Positions 17,864 through 27,218 are shown, counted from the first letter of the stretch. The stretch: DNA of 64,000 nt from Halarchaeum nitratireducens (GCF_014647155.1 NZ_BMOQ01000002.1:186001-250000), one strand, 5' to 3'. Made by a program: numbers and translations. The notes: generated by a model not told the origin, from the sequence alone.

Positions 17864-18868
17864 ATGACGGGACAGCGCGACCGCGCGGCGGTCGATGACG
17901 ACGCCGGCGACCCGGTCGGTGAGTTCGCGCCGCTACACGAGGAGGACGCGGCGACCGTCGAGGGGACGATCCGCGGGGAGCGGGCCGGGCCGCTGGCGGT
18001 CTGCGGACCGCCGTACGGGGGCCGTCACGACCTGCTCGAACGCCTCGCCGACGCCGCCGGCGCGACGTATCGCCGCCTCGACCCCGGTGCGGACGCCGCG
18101 GCGGTCCGCGACGCCCTCGGCGACGGCCCCCTCGTCGTCGACGACTGCCACCACCTCTACGAGCGCCGGATCGGCGGCTTCGACGACCTCGACGCGGCGG
18201 TGCGCGCCCTCGCGGCGACGGAGACGCCGGTGGTCGCGGGGTGGAACAGCTACGCGTGGACGTATCTGGCGCACGTCCGCGACGTCGATCGGACGTTCGC
18301 GGAGCGCGTCGAGACGGCGCCGGCGAGCGCGTCGGACCTCGCCGGTCTCCTCCTCGACCGGTACGAGGACCTGCCGACGTTCGCGACCGACCGGACGGCC
18401 GACGGGATCGTGACGACCCGCCGGGTCTCGGCCACGCTTCGCGGGCGGACGGTGGGCGTCTCGATCCCGGTCCCGAACCGCCGCGTGCTCGGACCGAGAC
18501 CCGAAGGCAGAGAGGTGGATCCGACCGACGTCGTCTTCGAGCGTCTCGCCGCGGTGTCGATGGGGAACGTCGGCGTCGCCACGGCCATCTGGGAGGCGAC
18601 GCGCCGCGACGAGCTCCGACCGAGCGACGTCGCGCCGGCCGGCGACGGCCTCGACTTCGACCGCGAGACCGCGTTCTGCCTGCGCGTCCTCCTCTCGAAG
18701 GAGCGCGTCGCGCGCCCCGAGCTCGACCGACTCGTCGACCACGCGACGCGCGCGCTCGCCCGCCTCCGCCGCGCCGACGTCGTCACCGTCGACGAGGGGA
18801 TCGTCCGGCTCGCGCCCGCGGCCGTCCCGACCGCCGCGCGCGAGACCGACCGGCGGGGGCTCCAATGA
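17864..18868 (+). CDS. P-loop-like protein with degenerate Walker A, coupled to MscS
   Basis: This 334-residue soluble protein looks like a STAND/AAA-type nucleotide-binding fold with a C-terminal winged-helix-like domain. The Walker A position reads CGPPYGGRHDLL, which lacks the Lys-Ser/Thr pair. The Walker B position reads GPLVVDDCHHLY. The last 70 residues (CLRVLLSKERVARPELDRL, then ALARLRRADVVTV) resemble a small DNA- or protein-binding winged helix. Its stop overlaps the MscS start (ATGA), so the two proteins are made together. A cytosolic partner or regulator of the channel is my inference. No characterised homologue is known to me. Confidence 0.7.
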   Translation: MTGQRDRAAVDDDAGDPVGEFAPLHEEDAATVEGTIRGERAGPLAVCGPPYGGRHDLLERLADAAGATYRRLDPGADAAAVRDALGDGPLVVDDCHHLYERRIGGFDDLDAAVRALAATETPVVAGWNSYAWTYLAHVRDVDRTFAERVETAPASASDLAGLLLDRYEDLPTFATDRTADGIVTTRRVSATLRGRTVGVSIPVPNRRVLGPRPEGREVDPTDVVFERLAAVSMGNVGVATAIWEATRRDELRPSDVAPAGDGLDFDRETAFCLRVLLSKERVARPELDRLVDHATRALARLRRADVVTVDEGIVRLAPAAVPTAARETDRRGLQ

Positions 18869-19689
18869 TCCCGCCCCGGACGGGGCTGACCGCGGTGTCG
18901 ATCGATCCGGTGCTGCTCGGCAACAGCGTCGCGGTGCTCGTCGCGGCGTACGTCCTCGTCCGCGTCGCGACCGGGGCGATCGGGGCGCTCGCCGAGCGCG
19001 TCCCGCGCCGCCGGATCGCTATCAAGATGCTGACGCCGGTGGTGACGTTCGCGGTCTACGCCGGCGCCGCGTACGTGATCGCCGGCCCCCTCCTGCGCTT
19101 GTCGTCGACGCAGGTCGTCGCGCTCTCGGGGCTGTTCGGCGCGGCGCTCGGGTTCGGTCTGCGCGACCTCGTCGCGGGCGTGGTCGGCGGGCTCGTGCTC
19201 GTCACCGAGAAGCCGTACCGCGTCGGCGACAAGGTCGAGATCGGCGAGCACTACGGCGAGGTGACGGGGATCGGGCTGCGCGCGACGACGCTGACGACGC
19301 CGAACGACACCGAGGTCCGCGTGCCGAACGCGACCGTCTTCGACTCGAACGTCGCCAACGCGAACGCGGGCGCGCCGGAGATGCTGGTGACCGTCGATCT
19401 CGCGGTCGCGGAGGGCGCGGACGTGGCGCGAGCGAGCGAGGTCGTCGCGGACGCCCTCGTCACCTCGCCGTACGTCTACGTGGACGACGACCACCCGACC
19501 GCGGTCGTCGTCGAGGACGAGGCGTACTACCGGACGGTCACGGGGAAGGCGTACGTCGCCGACCTCCGCGACGAGTTCGCGTTCGCCTCCGATGTCACCG
19601 AGCGGAGCCTCGCCGCCTTCGAGGAGGCGGGGATCGAGACGCCCGAACGCCCGGCGGAGCGCGCAGTCACCGGACCGGACGACGGATAG
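18865..19689 (+). CDS. Small-conductance mechanosensitive channel, MscS family
   Basis: This 274-residue channel has three transmembrane helices. The third is the pore-lining FGAALGFGLRDLVAGVVGGL at about residues 90-110. The beta domain follows with KPYRVGDKVEIGEHYGEV and TPNDTEVRVPNATVFDSNV. This is the standard MscS core, protecting cells from hypo-osmotic shock, which matters greatly to a haloarchaeon. The start at 18865 overlaps the upstream stop by the ATGA pattern. Confidence 0.92.
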   Translation: MIPPRTGLTAVSIDPVLLGNSVAVLVAAYVLVRVATGAIGALAERVPRRRIAIKMLTPVVTFAVYAGAAYVIAGPLLRLSSTQVVALSGLFGAALGFGLRDLVAGVVGGLVLVTEKPYRVGDKVEIGEHYGEVTGIGLRATTLTTPNDTEVRVPNATVFDSNVANANAGAPEMLVTVDLAVAEGADVARASEVVADALVTSPYVYVDDDHPTAVVVEDEAYYRTVTGKAYVADLRDEFAFASDVTERSLAAFEEAGIETPERPAERAVTGPDDG

Positions 19690-19862
19690 CAGAGAGCCGG
19701 GAGCCGGATCGTGCGGCGCCGTCGCTGCGTCGTCTCCGGGCACGACCTCCCGGAGTGCGACGGCATCGACCTCTTCGAACCCGTCCGGGCGGGCCATCCC
19801 GATCTCTCCTCCCCCTTCGTCACCGGCGTCCCGCCACGCCCCGTCGGTCGCCCGACGATCCG

Positions 19863-19868
19863 TTTAAG
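19863..19868 (+). promoter_or_regulatory. TATA-like promoter of the exonuclease/helicase operon
   Basis: TTTAAG lies 27-32 bases before the ATG at 19895, the spacing for leaderless transcription. Confidence 0.55.
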
Positions 19869-19894
19869 CGCGTGCCGCCCCTCAGTCGGGCCGA

Positions 19895-21337
19895 ATGGAG
19901 GGGTCCGTCGCGCTCGCCGTCTATCCGGCCACCGTTCTCGACCGGCTCACCGACCGGGGGCTCCGGGAGTCCCTCGCGTACCTCGACCCGGACGCCGTGC
20001 TCGTCGAGCGGCCGCGACACGGGGCGCGGCTCGCGGCCGTCGGGAGCGACCGCCGGGTGCTCCGTCTGACCGACCTCCCGACGGGGGTCGTCGCCGGTGC
20101 GTCCGGCCCGCAGCTCGCGTGTCTCTCGACGCCGCGCGGGTTCGAGACGCTCGCAGGTCACGAGCGACGGGGCGACCTCGACGCCGCGAGCGAGACGTAC
20201 GTCCTCTCCGACGCGCTGGCCGTCGACGTCGACCTGACGGCGCTGGAGACGACGCTGGAGGGCCGCGCGGCGTACGAGGAGGCGCTGGACGGGGCGGCGA
20301 TCGACGGCTCGTACACGCACCTGACGACGAACGCGGACCCCGGATACCGAAACGACTGGGACGGGCTCGCCGTCGCGGGCGTCTGGCCGGGCGCGAGCGA
20401 GACGAGCGCGTCACCGCCGGCCCGGATCGCCGCGCTCCGCCTGTACGGCGACGGGACCGTGGCGAGCGACACGTACGATCCGGGGCGGTTCGGCCTCGAA
20501 GGCCTCGACGGCGTCGGACCGACGCGCGCGGCGACGCTGCGCGAGGCCGGCTACGCAACGAAAGCGGCCGTCGCGGCGAGCGATCCCGGCGAGCTCCAGC
20601 GCTGTGAGGGGATCGGCGCGACGACGGAGCGGACGATCCGCTACAGCGCGAAGGCCCGAAGCGAGGGCGTCGTCTACCGAACCTCCGCGGAGCGTCTGCC
20701 GGGCAACGATCCGGTGTTCGTCGACATCGAGACGGACGGGCTGAGCCCGACGATGATCTGGCTGATCGGCGTGTACGACAGCCGTACCGAGGAGTACCGC
20801 TCGTTCCTCGCCACCGACCCGAACGCGAGCGGACGCGCCGTGTCGGCGTTCGCGGAGTGGTACGCGACGCGCGCGAGCGGACGGCCGCTCGTCGCGTACA
20901 ACGGCGAGCGCTTCGACTTCCCGCACCTCCACGAGCACGTCACCCGCCACTGCCCCGAGTACGCCGCGACGTGGCGCGACGCGTGGACGTTCGATCTGCT
21001 CTGGTGGGCCTCGACGGAGGGGAACGCGGTCCTCCCGGGGGCGACGAACGCGCTCGACGACGTCGCGGGCGCGCTCGGCTGGGAGTCCGCCGGGACGGGC
21101 CTGAGCGGTGCGGTCGTCGGCCAGCGCTTCCGACGGTGGCTCGCCGATCCCTCGCGGGCGACAGAACTCGACTGGGCGCGCCACGAGCGCTACTGCGAGG
21201 ACGACGTGCGCGCCCTCGCGTACGTCTACGAGGCCGTGCGCGACGCCGAGCCGATCGCGGGCGTCGCCCGGAGCGACGGGCCGCGAGACGCGGCGGCGAC
21301 GACGACCACGCAGGGGACGCTGGGTGATTTCGAATGA
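19895..21337 (+). CDS. Ribonuclease H-like 3'-5' exonuclease with HhH motif (MrfB-like)
   Basis: This 480-residue protein has an N-terminal region of unknown fold. A helix-hairpin-helix segment follows (LEGLDGVGPTRAATLREAG and RCEGIGATTERTI, about residues 205-250). The C-terminal RNase H-like exonuclease domain has VFVDIETDGL (acidic pair near 275), AYNGERFDFPHL and HERYCEDDVRALAYV. The Bacillus protein MrfB has the same exonuclease family and is encoded with the helicase MrfA; together they remove mitomycin-type lesions. Here too the gene overlaps a DUF1998-type helicase by ATGA. DNA damage processing is the likely role. It has no test in archaea that I know of. Confidence 0.8.
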   Translation: MEGSVALAVYPATVLDRLTDRGLRESLAYLDPDAVLVERPRHGARLAAVGSDRRVLRLTDLPTGVVAGASGPQLACLSTPRGFETLAGHERRGDLDAASETYVLSDALAVDVDLTALETTLEGRAAYEEALDGAAIDGSYTHLTTNADPGYRNDWDGLAVAGVWPGASETSASPPARIAALRLYGDGTVASDTYDPGRFGLEGLDGVGPTRAATLREAGYATKAAVAASDPGELQRCEGIGATTERTIRYSAKARSEGVVYRTSAERLPGNDPVFVDIETDGLSPTMIWLIGVYDSRTEEYRSFLATDPNASGRAVSAFAEWYATRASGRPLVAYNGERFDFPHLHEHVTRHCPEYAATWRDAWTFDLLWWASTEGNAVLPGATNALDDVAGALGWESAGTGLSGAVVGQRFRRWLADPSRATELDWARHERYCEDDVRALAYVYEAVRDAEPIAGVARSDGPRDAAATTTTQGTLGDFE

Positions 21338-23802
21338 GCGACGACCGCGATCGGCTGGCGGACGAGCTCACGCCCGCCGCCCTCGAAGCGACGTACCCCG
21401 ACGCCGAACCGGATCAGCTCGCGCACGTGGAGACGGTGCCGGCGGTGGCGGCGGACACCGTCGCGCCCGGCGACGTCCTCCCCGCGTGGCTCGCGGACGC
21501 GCTCGATCACGACCTCTACTCGCACCAGGCGGCGGCGCTCGACGCGCTCCGGGACGGCGAGAACGTCACCGTCGCCACCTCGACGTCCTCGGGGAAGACG
21601 CTGGTCTACGCGCTCTACTACGCGCTGTTGAAGCGGCGGGATCCGGACGCGCGGGCGCTGTTCGTCTACCCGACGAAGGCGCTGAGCACCGATCAGGAGC
21701 GGGCGCTGAACGACCTGTTCGGCGACCTCGGCGTGGACGCGAGCGCGGAGACGTACGACGGCGACACCAAGGCGGAGCGCAAACCGCTGATCCGGGCGAA
21801 CCGCGACGTCGTCATCACGAACTTCGCGGGGATCAACCACTACCTCTCGAACCACGCGAAGTGGCGCGACGTGTACGCGAACACCGACCTCGTCGTGATC
21901 GACGAGTCGCACACGTACACGGGAGTCCACGGGATGCACGTCTCGTGGGTACTCCGGCGGCTCCGCCGCGTCCTCGATCACTACGGTTCGACGCCGCAGT
22001 TCGTCTGTACGAGCGCGACGATCGGCAACCCGAAGGACCACTCGGAGGCCCTGGTCGGCCGCGAGTTCAGCGTCGTCGAGACCGACGGGAGCCCGCGGGG
22101 GCGCCGCGAGATCGCGTTCTGGCTGCCGCGGCGGGACGACGACGGAGGCGGGAGCGGGAGCGACGAGGGGGCCGCCTCCGCCCCCGCGGACGCGGACGCC
22201 CCGACCGCCCGGAAGCGCGCGGGGGCGGCGGCCGCGAGCGTCACGAGCCACCTCGGGCTCTCGGGCGTGCAGACGCTGGCGTTCCTCCGATCGCGGCAGG
22301 GCGTCGAGATCGCGGCGAAGCGGGCGCGGGACGCGGCGCGCGAGCACCCGACGGACGCGCGCCTCGACGCGAAGCCGTACCACGCCGGGCTGAGCAAGCG
22401 AAAGCGCCGCGCGGTCGAGAACACCCTGAAGAGCGGGCGGACGGACGCCGTCTTCACGACGAGCGCGCTCGAACTCGGGATCGACATCGGCGGCGTCGAC
22501 GCGACGGTGCTCGCGGGCTACCCGGAGACCCGCCAGTCGTTCTGGCAACAGATCGGACGCGCGGGGCGCGGGACGTCGAAGGCGCTCTCCGTCTTCGTCC
22601 CGCGGCGGGACGCCATCGATCAGTACATCCTCGACGACCCGGACTACCTGCTCGGCGACGAGATCGAGGACGCGGTCGTCGACGTCTCGAACAACCACGT
22701 CTACGCGCGCCACGTCCGGTGTGCGGCCGAGGAGCTCCCGCTCACCGCCGACGACGCGGCGTGGTTCGGCCCGCGAGAGCGCCTCGAACGCGCCGTCTCC
22801 GTCTGGCGCGACGCCGGGGAGATCGTCGGCGACTTAGAGCGCGGCGCACAGTACGACGGTCGCCCGCGCCCGCAGGCGTCGATCTCGCTGTACGCGACGA
22901 CGGACGTCGAATACGAGGTCCGACGCGTCGACGGGGAGATCGACATGGAGCCGATCGGCCGCGAGCGCGCGTATCGAGACTACCACCCGGGCGCGCTCGT
23001 GATGTACGACGGCGAGCAGTACGAGGTGGTGGACCTCGCCGAGGACCGCCACCGGCCGTACGTCGAGCTCGAACGCGTCCGGACGAACGAGTACACGACG
23101 ACCGCCCACGAGAAGCGAGTCCACGACATCGAGGCGACGCGCTCGCGCGACCTCGGCGACGGCTACTCGCTCCACGCGGGGACGGGCACCGTCGAGATCG
23201 ACTACACGCAGTACCGCCGACACGACATCGGCGACGGCAGCGTCGAGGGACCGTACCCGATCGACCTGCCGCCGATCGAGTTGCGAACGCACCTGACGTG
23301 GGTCGAGCTCCCCGCGGACATGGAGTCCCGGGTCGTCGACGCGCTCGGACCGGCGGCGCTCCTCGATGCGGACGGCGCGCCCGCCTCCGACGCCGGCTGG
23401 ACGTTCGCGGGCGGCCTCCACGGCGCGGAGCACGGCATGATCAAGCTCGCGCCGCTCGAACTCCGCCTCGACAACTCGGACATGGGCGGGCTCAGCACGC
23501 CGATGCACCCCGAGACGGGCGCGCCGACGTGGTTCATCCACGACGCCGTCGAGGGCGGCGTCGGGTTCGCGCACAGCATCTACGACCACGTCGAGGCCGT
23601 CGCCGCGAAGACCCGCGATCGCGTCGCGCGCTGCGACTGCGCGGACCCGACCGGCTGTCCCTCCTGTCTCATGTCCGCACAGTGCGGCAACGACAACGAA
23701 CCCCTCCACAAGGGCGCGACGACGGCGATCCTCGACGCCGTGCTCTCGCGACTCGACGCCCCGGAACGCGAGTCGGAGGGCTCACCCACCCCCGACGCGT
23801 AG
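21334..23802 (+). CDS. DEAD/DEAH-box helicase with C-terminal cysteine cluster (MrfA-like)
   Basis: This 822-residue superfamily 2 helicase has Walker A ATSTSSGKTLVYAL, the DEAH-type box VVIDESHTY, motif III TSATIGN, motif V/VI TSALELGIDIGGVD and QQIGRAGRGT. A long C-terminal domain ends in a four-cysteine cluster, CDCADPTGCPSC and AQCGN, as in DUF1998/MZB proteins such as MrfA and Hrq1-like helicases. These unwind damaged DNA 3' to 5'. It is translationally coupled to the upstream exonuclease. An insertion rich in Gly, Ala and acidic residues (about 268-295) separates the two helicase lobes. Confidence 0.92.
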   Translation: MSDDRDRLADELTPAALEATYPDAEPDQLAHVETVPAVAADTVAPGDVLPAWLADALDHDLYSHQAAALDALRDGENVTVATSTSSGKTLVYALYYALLKRRDPDARALFVYPTKALSTDQERALNDLFGDLGVDASAETYDGDTKAERKPLIRANRDVVITNFAGINHYLSNHAKWRDVYANTDLVVIDESHTYTGVHGMHVSWVLRRLRRVLDHYGSTPQFVCTSATIGNPKDHSEALVGREFSVVETDGSPRGRREIAFWLPRRDDDGGGSGSDEGAASAPADADAPTARKRAGAAAASVTSHLGLSGVQTLAFLRSRQGVEIAAKRARDAAREHPTDARLDAKPYHAGLSKRKRRAVENTLKSGRTDAVFTTSALELGIDIGGVDATVLAGYPETRQSFWQQIGRAGRGTSKALSVFVPRRDAIDQYILDDPDYLLGDEIEDAVVDVSNNHVYARHVRCAAEELPLTADDAAWFGPRERLERAVSVWRDAGEIVGDLERGAQYDGRPRPQASISLYATTDVEYEVRRVDGEIDMEPIGRERAYRDYHPGALVMYDGEQYEVVDLAEDRHRPYVELERVRTNEYTTTAHEKRVHDIEATRSRDLGDGYSLHAGTGTVEIDYTQYRRHDIGDGSVEGPYPIDLPPIELRTHLTWVELPADMESRVVDALGPAALLDADGAPASDAGWTFAGGLHGAEHGMIKLAPLELRLDNSDMGGLSTPMHPETGAPTWFIHDAVEGGVGFAHSIYDHVEAVAAKTRDRVARCDCADPTGCPSCLMSAQCGNDNEPLHKGATTAILDAVLSRLDAPERESEGSPTPDA

Positions 23803-23811
23803 GCCGCGACG

Positions 23812-24099
23812 ATGCCCGAGACGATCACGGGGACGGTCATCCACGTCGTCCCCCCGGACGACCGCGACGATCACGACCTCGACCCCGCGCTCGCCGAGCG
23901 CGCCGCCGGCAACTACATCGTCGTCTGTCGCCGCGGCGGCTCCCCCTCGTTCCTCCGGCGCGTCTGGTCGCTCCTCCGCGGGGGGTCGATCGACGCGATC
24001 ACCGTCGTCACCGCCGAGGAGTACGCCGAGGGCGACCGGATCGCGATCGAGGCGAGTCCGGTCGGCGTCGCGGGCGTCTACGACGCGACCGAGCGCTGA
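23812..24099 (+). CDS. Conserved haloarchaeal protein of unknown function
   Basis: This 95-residue, probably cytoplasmic protein opens with ETITGTVIHVVPPDDRDDHD and contains YIVVCRRGG, an RVWSLLRGG segment and DAITVVTAEEYAEGDRIAIE. The beta-rich pattern suggests a small OB- or barrel-like fold. I recall similar proteins annotated only as a haloarchaeal DUF (possibly DUF7526). It begins nine bases after the helicase stop and may be the third gene of the repair operon. Its role is unknown. Confidence 0.65.
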   Translation: MPETITGTVIHVVPPDDRDDHDLDPALAERAAGNYIVVCRRGGSPSFLRRVWSLLRGGSIDAITVVTAEEYAEGDRIAIEASPVGVAGVYDATER

Positions 24100-24112
24100 G
24101 TCGCCGGACACA

Positions 24113-24120
24113 CTTTAGTG
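24113..24120 (+). promoter_or_regulatory. TATA-like promoter of the dehydrogenase gene
   Basis: CTTTAGTG lies 23-30 bases before the ATG at 24143 and predicts a leaderless transcript. Confidence 0.5.
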
Positions 24121-24142
24121 GATCCGCCGGGAACTGCCGCGT

Positions 24143-25213
24143 ATGCGTGCCGCAGTGTACCACGGACGGGAGGACGTTCGCGTCGAAGAGATCGAAGAGC
24201 CGACGGTCGGCGACGGCGACGTGCTGGTGGAGGTCGCCGCCTGCGGGATCTGCGGGTCCGACCTCCACGAGTACGCCGCCGGGCCGATCTTCGTGCCGGG
24301 CGAGGAGCCCCATCCGGTCTCGGGCGAGACCGCCCCGATCCCGATGGGCCACGAGTTCGGCGGGACGGTCACGGCGGTCGGGAACGACGTCACCGACGTC
24401 GACGTGGGCGACGTAGTCGCCGTCAACCCCATCCTCTACTGCGGCGACTGTCGCTACTGCACCGCCGGTCGCTACCACCTCTGCGAGTCCCTGGGGTTCA
24501 TCGGCCTCTCCGGGGGCGGCGGCGGGTTCGCGGAGCAGATCGCCGTCCCTCGGGAGAAGGTCGTCTCGTTCCCCGACTCCGTGCCCCCGGCGTACGCCGC
24601 GCTCGTCGAGCCGTTCAGCGTCGGTCTCCACGCCGTCCGGAACGCCGACTTCGAGGCCGGTGACGACGTCGCCGTGTTCGGGACCGGGCCGATCGGACTC
24701 ACCGTCGTCCAGGCCGCCCGCGCGGCCGGCGCCCGGACGGTCTACGCCGTCGAGCCACAGGCCACGCGGCGCGACCTCGCCGCCGAGGTCGGCGCGGACG
24801 TCACGCTCGATCCGAGCGCGACGGACGCGCTCGAGACGCTCCTCGACGAGACCGACGGCGGCGTCGACGCGACGTTCGAGGTCGCCGGGATCGAACAGAC
24901 CGTACGGGACGCCATCACCGCCGCGAAACACGACGGGTCGGTGACGATCGTCAGCATCTTCGAGGACGACGTCGCGTTCGACCCGAACGAGATCGTGCTC
25001 GGCGAGCGCGCGATCGGCGGCTCGACCGCGTACGCGGCTGGACCGCGCGGCGGCGTGGAGTTCAACGCCGTCCCCGACATGTTCGCGGACGGCACGCTCG
25101 ATCCCGACCCCCTCGTCAGCGACCGGATCGCCCTCGACGACATCGTCGACGACGGCTTCGACGCGCTCCTCGATCCCGATCGCGAGGCGGTGAAGATCCT
25201 CGTCGAGCCGTGA
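24143..25213 (+). CDS. Zinc-dependent medium-chain alcohol dehydrogenase (2,3-butanediol dehydrogenase-like)
   Basis: This 356-residue medium-chain dehydrogenase has the catalytic zinc site CGICGSDLHEY and GHEFGGTV, and the structural zinc cysteines CGDCRYCTAGRYHLC. The NAD(P)-binding Rossmann motif is FGTGPIGLTVV. The N-terminal lobe with an insert (GPIFVPGEEPHPVSGET) and the VEPFSVGLHA segment match 2,3-butanediol/sorbitol dehydrogenase-like members. The exact alcohol is uncertain. The gene stands alone with its own promoter, next to an FAH-family hydrolase. Confidence 0.87.
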   Translation: MRAAVYHGREDVRVEEIEEPTVGDGDVLVEVAACGICGSDLHEYAAGPIFVPGEEPHPVSGETAPIPMGHEFGGTVTAVGNDVTDVDVGDVVAVNPILYCGDCRYCTAGRYHLCESLGFIGLSGGGGGFAEQIAVPREKVVSFPDSVPPAYAALVEPFSVGLHAVRNADFEAGDDVAVFGTGPIGLTVVQAARAAGARTVYAVEPQATRRDLAAEVGADVTLDPSATDALETLLDETDGGVDATFEVAGIEQTVRDAITAAKHDGSVTIVSIFEDDVAFDPNEIVLGERAIGGSTAYAAGPRGGVEFNAVPDMFADGTLDPDPLVSDRIALDDIVDDGFDALLDPDREAVKILVEP

Positions 25214-25267
25214 GGTAAGGATCACCGCGGCACGAGCGTTCTTGTGGCTGGTCGCGGTACGGCCGGT

Positions 25268-26002
25268 ATGCGACTCGCTCGTGCGCGGACGCCGGACGGG
25301 ATCGTGACTGGAACGTACGACGACGGCGTCCTCGAAACGGAGACGGAGGCGTACGACCTCGACGGCGACGAGGCGGCGTTACTCGCACCGGCGGCGCCCT
25401 CGACGCTCTACTGCGTCGGGCGGAACTACGCGGCGACGCTCGATCAGATGGAGTACGAGCGCCCGACGGAACCGGACTTCTTCATCAAGCCGCCGGTCTC
25501 GGTGCTCGGCCCCGAGCGCCCGATCCCCTATCCGCGGTTCTCCGAGGAGGTCACGTACGCCGGCGAACTCGCCGCCGTCATCGACGAGCGGTGCAGCGAC
25601 GTCGCCGCGGCGGACGCGGACGACGTCGTCCGCGGGTACACGATCATGAACGACGTCGACGCTCTCGACCAACCGGGACGCACCGCCCGCAAGGCCTTCG
25701 ACGGCTCCGCCCCGCTCGGGCCGTGGATCGAGACGGACGTCGACCCGGGCGGGATCGAGATGCACACGGAGGTCAACGGCGAGGAGCGCCAGCGCTCCGA
25801 CACCGACCACATGCTCTTCTCGCCGCGGACGGTCATCGCGTTCCTCTCGGAGCGATTTACCCTCCGGCCGGGCGACGTCGTCGCGTTCGGCAGCCCGGCC
25901 AACCCCGGCCTGATCGAACCCGGCGACGAGATCGAGATCACTTACGAGGGCGTCGGTACCCTGCGGAACACGGTCGGAGAGTCGGACGACGCTCGGCGCT
26001 AA
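25268..26002 (+). CDS. Fumarylacetoacetate hydrolase family protein
   Basis: This 244-residue FAH-fold enzyme has YCVGRNYAATLDQM, FFIKPPVSVLGPERPI, YAGELAAVID and GYTIMNDVDALD. The family contains 2-hydroxyhepta-diene-dioate isomerases, acylpyruvases and oxaloacetate decarboxylases. The usual metal-binding Glu-x-Glu in the YEGEL-type motif is reduced to a single Glu here, with the Asp residues of NDVDA retained. The C-terminal GSPANPGLIEPGDEIEI is typical. Substrate unknown. The start at 25268 is preferred to a GTG 24 bases upstream because it begins MRLARARTPDG, a usual FAH N-terminus. Confidence 0.83.
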   Translation: MRLARARTPDGIVTGTYDDGVLETETEAYDLDGDEAALLAPAAPSTLYCVGRNYAATLDQMEYERPTEPDFFIKPPVSVLGPERPIPYPRFSEEVTYAGELAAVIDERCSDVAAADADDVVRGYTIMNDVDALDQPGRTARKAFDGSAPLGPWIETDVDPGGIEMHTEVNGEERQRSDTDHMLFSPRTVIAFLSERFTLRPGDVVAFGSPANPGLIEPGDEIEITYEGVGTLRNTVGESDDARR

Positions 26003-26105
26003 AGCGCGTCTCGGCCGCCGCTCGTCGCCGGCCGGGACCACCCCGGCGGTGGGAGACGCCTGTAGCAAACGATTTCCCGACCTCGCTCGAAGGGTGGATG
26101 AACGT

Positions 26106-27218
26106 ATGCCCGATCGCCGATGGATCCGCCTCCTCGTGCTCGCGCTCGTCGTCGCCGCGGCGATACCGACGGCGACAGTCGCCTCGCCGCCGGCGACGGC
26201 GAGCGAGACGGTCACCGTCGGCGACGTCGAGATCGATCCCGACGACGTCGTGCTCGGGGTATCCCTACACGCTGACGGGAACGCGACGTGGCGTGTCACG
26301 TACAGGATGCGGTTGTCCACGGAGAACGAGACCGACGCGTTCGAGGAGCTCGCGGCCGACGTCCGCGGGTCGCCGGCGGAGTACACGTCCGGGTTCGAGC
26401 GGCAGATGAGGGCGACGGCGCTGGCGGCGGAGAACGCGACCGGCCGCGAGATGCGAGTCACGAACGTCTCCGTCGACGCGGAGACGCGCCAGCTACCGCA
26501 GTCCTACGGCGTCATCACCTATCGGTTCACGTGGACAAACTTCGCGGCGGTCGACGGCCCGCGACTCCGCGCCGGCGACGCCCTCTCGCAACTCTTCCTC
26601 GATGCCGAGACGACGCTCCTCGTCGAGTGGCCCGAGGCATATCACGCCACGGCCGTCGACCCACAACCGACGGACGAGCGCGAGAACGCGGTCATCTGGG
26701 AGGGGCCGCTGGAGTTCACGGCGGGACAGCCGACGCTCCTCGCCACTACCGCATCCACGTCGTCTCGACGACCGACGTCGTCGGGTCCGTCACCGGCGCT
26801 CTTGGCCGGTGGTGCGCTCGTCCTGCTCGCGTGCGTCGGTGGGGCGCTCTACCTCTATCGGCGTGGTGACGCCGACGACACGGCGTCCGTCGAGTCCGGT
26901 GGCCCATCACCCGGACCGGCAACGGGAACGGGCGAGAGCGAACGGACGGCGGAGAAAGCGTCGACCAACGCGGAGGAGTCCACGCGGGCGGCGGAATCCA
27001 CCGAACCGCCCGAGGAACTGCTGAGCAACGAGGAGCGCGTGCTCCGACTGGTCGAAACCCACGGCGGACGGATGAAACAACAGCAAGTCGTTCAGCAACT
27101 CGGGTGGACGGACGCGAAGACCAGTCAGGTCATCGGCGACCTCCGGGAGGCGGGGGACATCGAGACGTTCCGAATCGGCCGCGAGAACGTCGTACGACTG
27201 CCCGAGGAGTCCGAGTGA
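26106..27218 (+). CDS. Membrane-anchored winged-helix protein with extracellular domain
   Basis: This 370-residue protein has a signal peptide (residues 1-32), an extracytoplasmic beta-rich domain of about 190 residues, one transmembrane helix (ALLAGGALVLLACVGGALYL, about 237-256), a Ser/Thr/Glu-rich linker, and a C-terminal winged helix. The last has RVLRLVETHGGRMKQQQVV and TSQVIGDLREAG. The architecture is known in haloarchaea (DUF7345/DUF7343 names from memory). It suggests an envelope-stress or secretion-state sensor that regulates genes directly or after cleavage. It precedes the secreted repeat protein on the same strand, a possible target. Confidence 0.78.
   Translation: MPDRRWIRLLVLALVVAAAIPTATVASPPATASETVTVGDVEIDPDDVVLGVSLHADGNATWRVTYRMRLSTENETDAFEELAADVRGSPAEYTSGFERQMRATALAAENATGREMRVTNVSVDAETRQLPQSYGVITYRFTWTNFAAVDGPRLRAGDALSQLFLDAETTLLVEWPEAYHATAVDPQPTDERENAVIWEGPLEFTAGQPTLLATTASTSSRRPTSSGPSPALLAGGALVLLACVGGALYLYRRGDADDTASVESGGPSPGPATGTGESERTAEKASTNAEESTRAAESTEPPEELLSNEERVLRLVETHGGRMKQQQVVQQLGWTDAKTSQVIGDLREAGDIETFRIGRENVVRLPEESE

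Noticed and set aside
21108-24416. Plus-strand frame of 1102 codons over the helicase
   Set aside because: Out of frame with the motif-bearing helicase; Arg-rich shadow.
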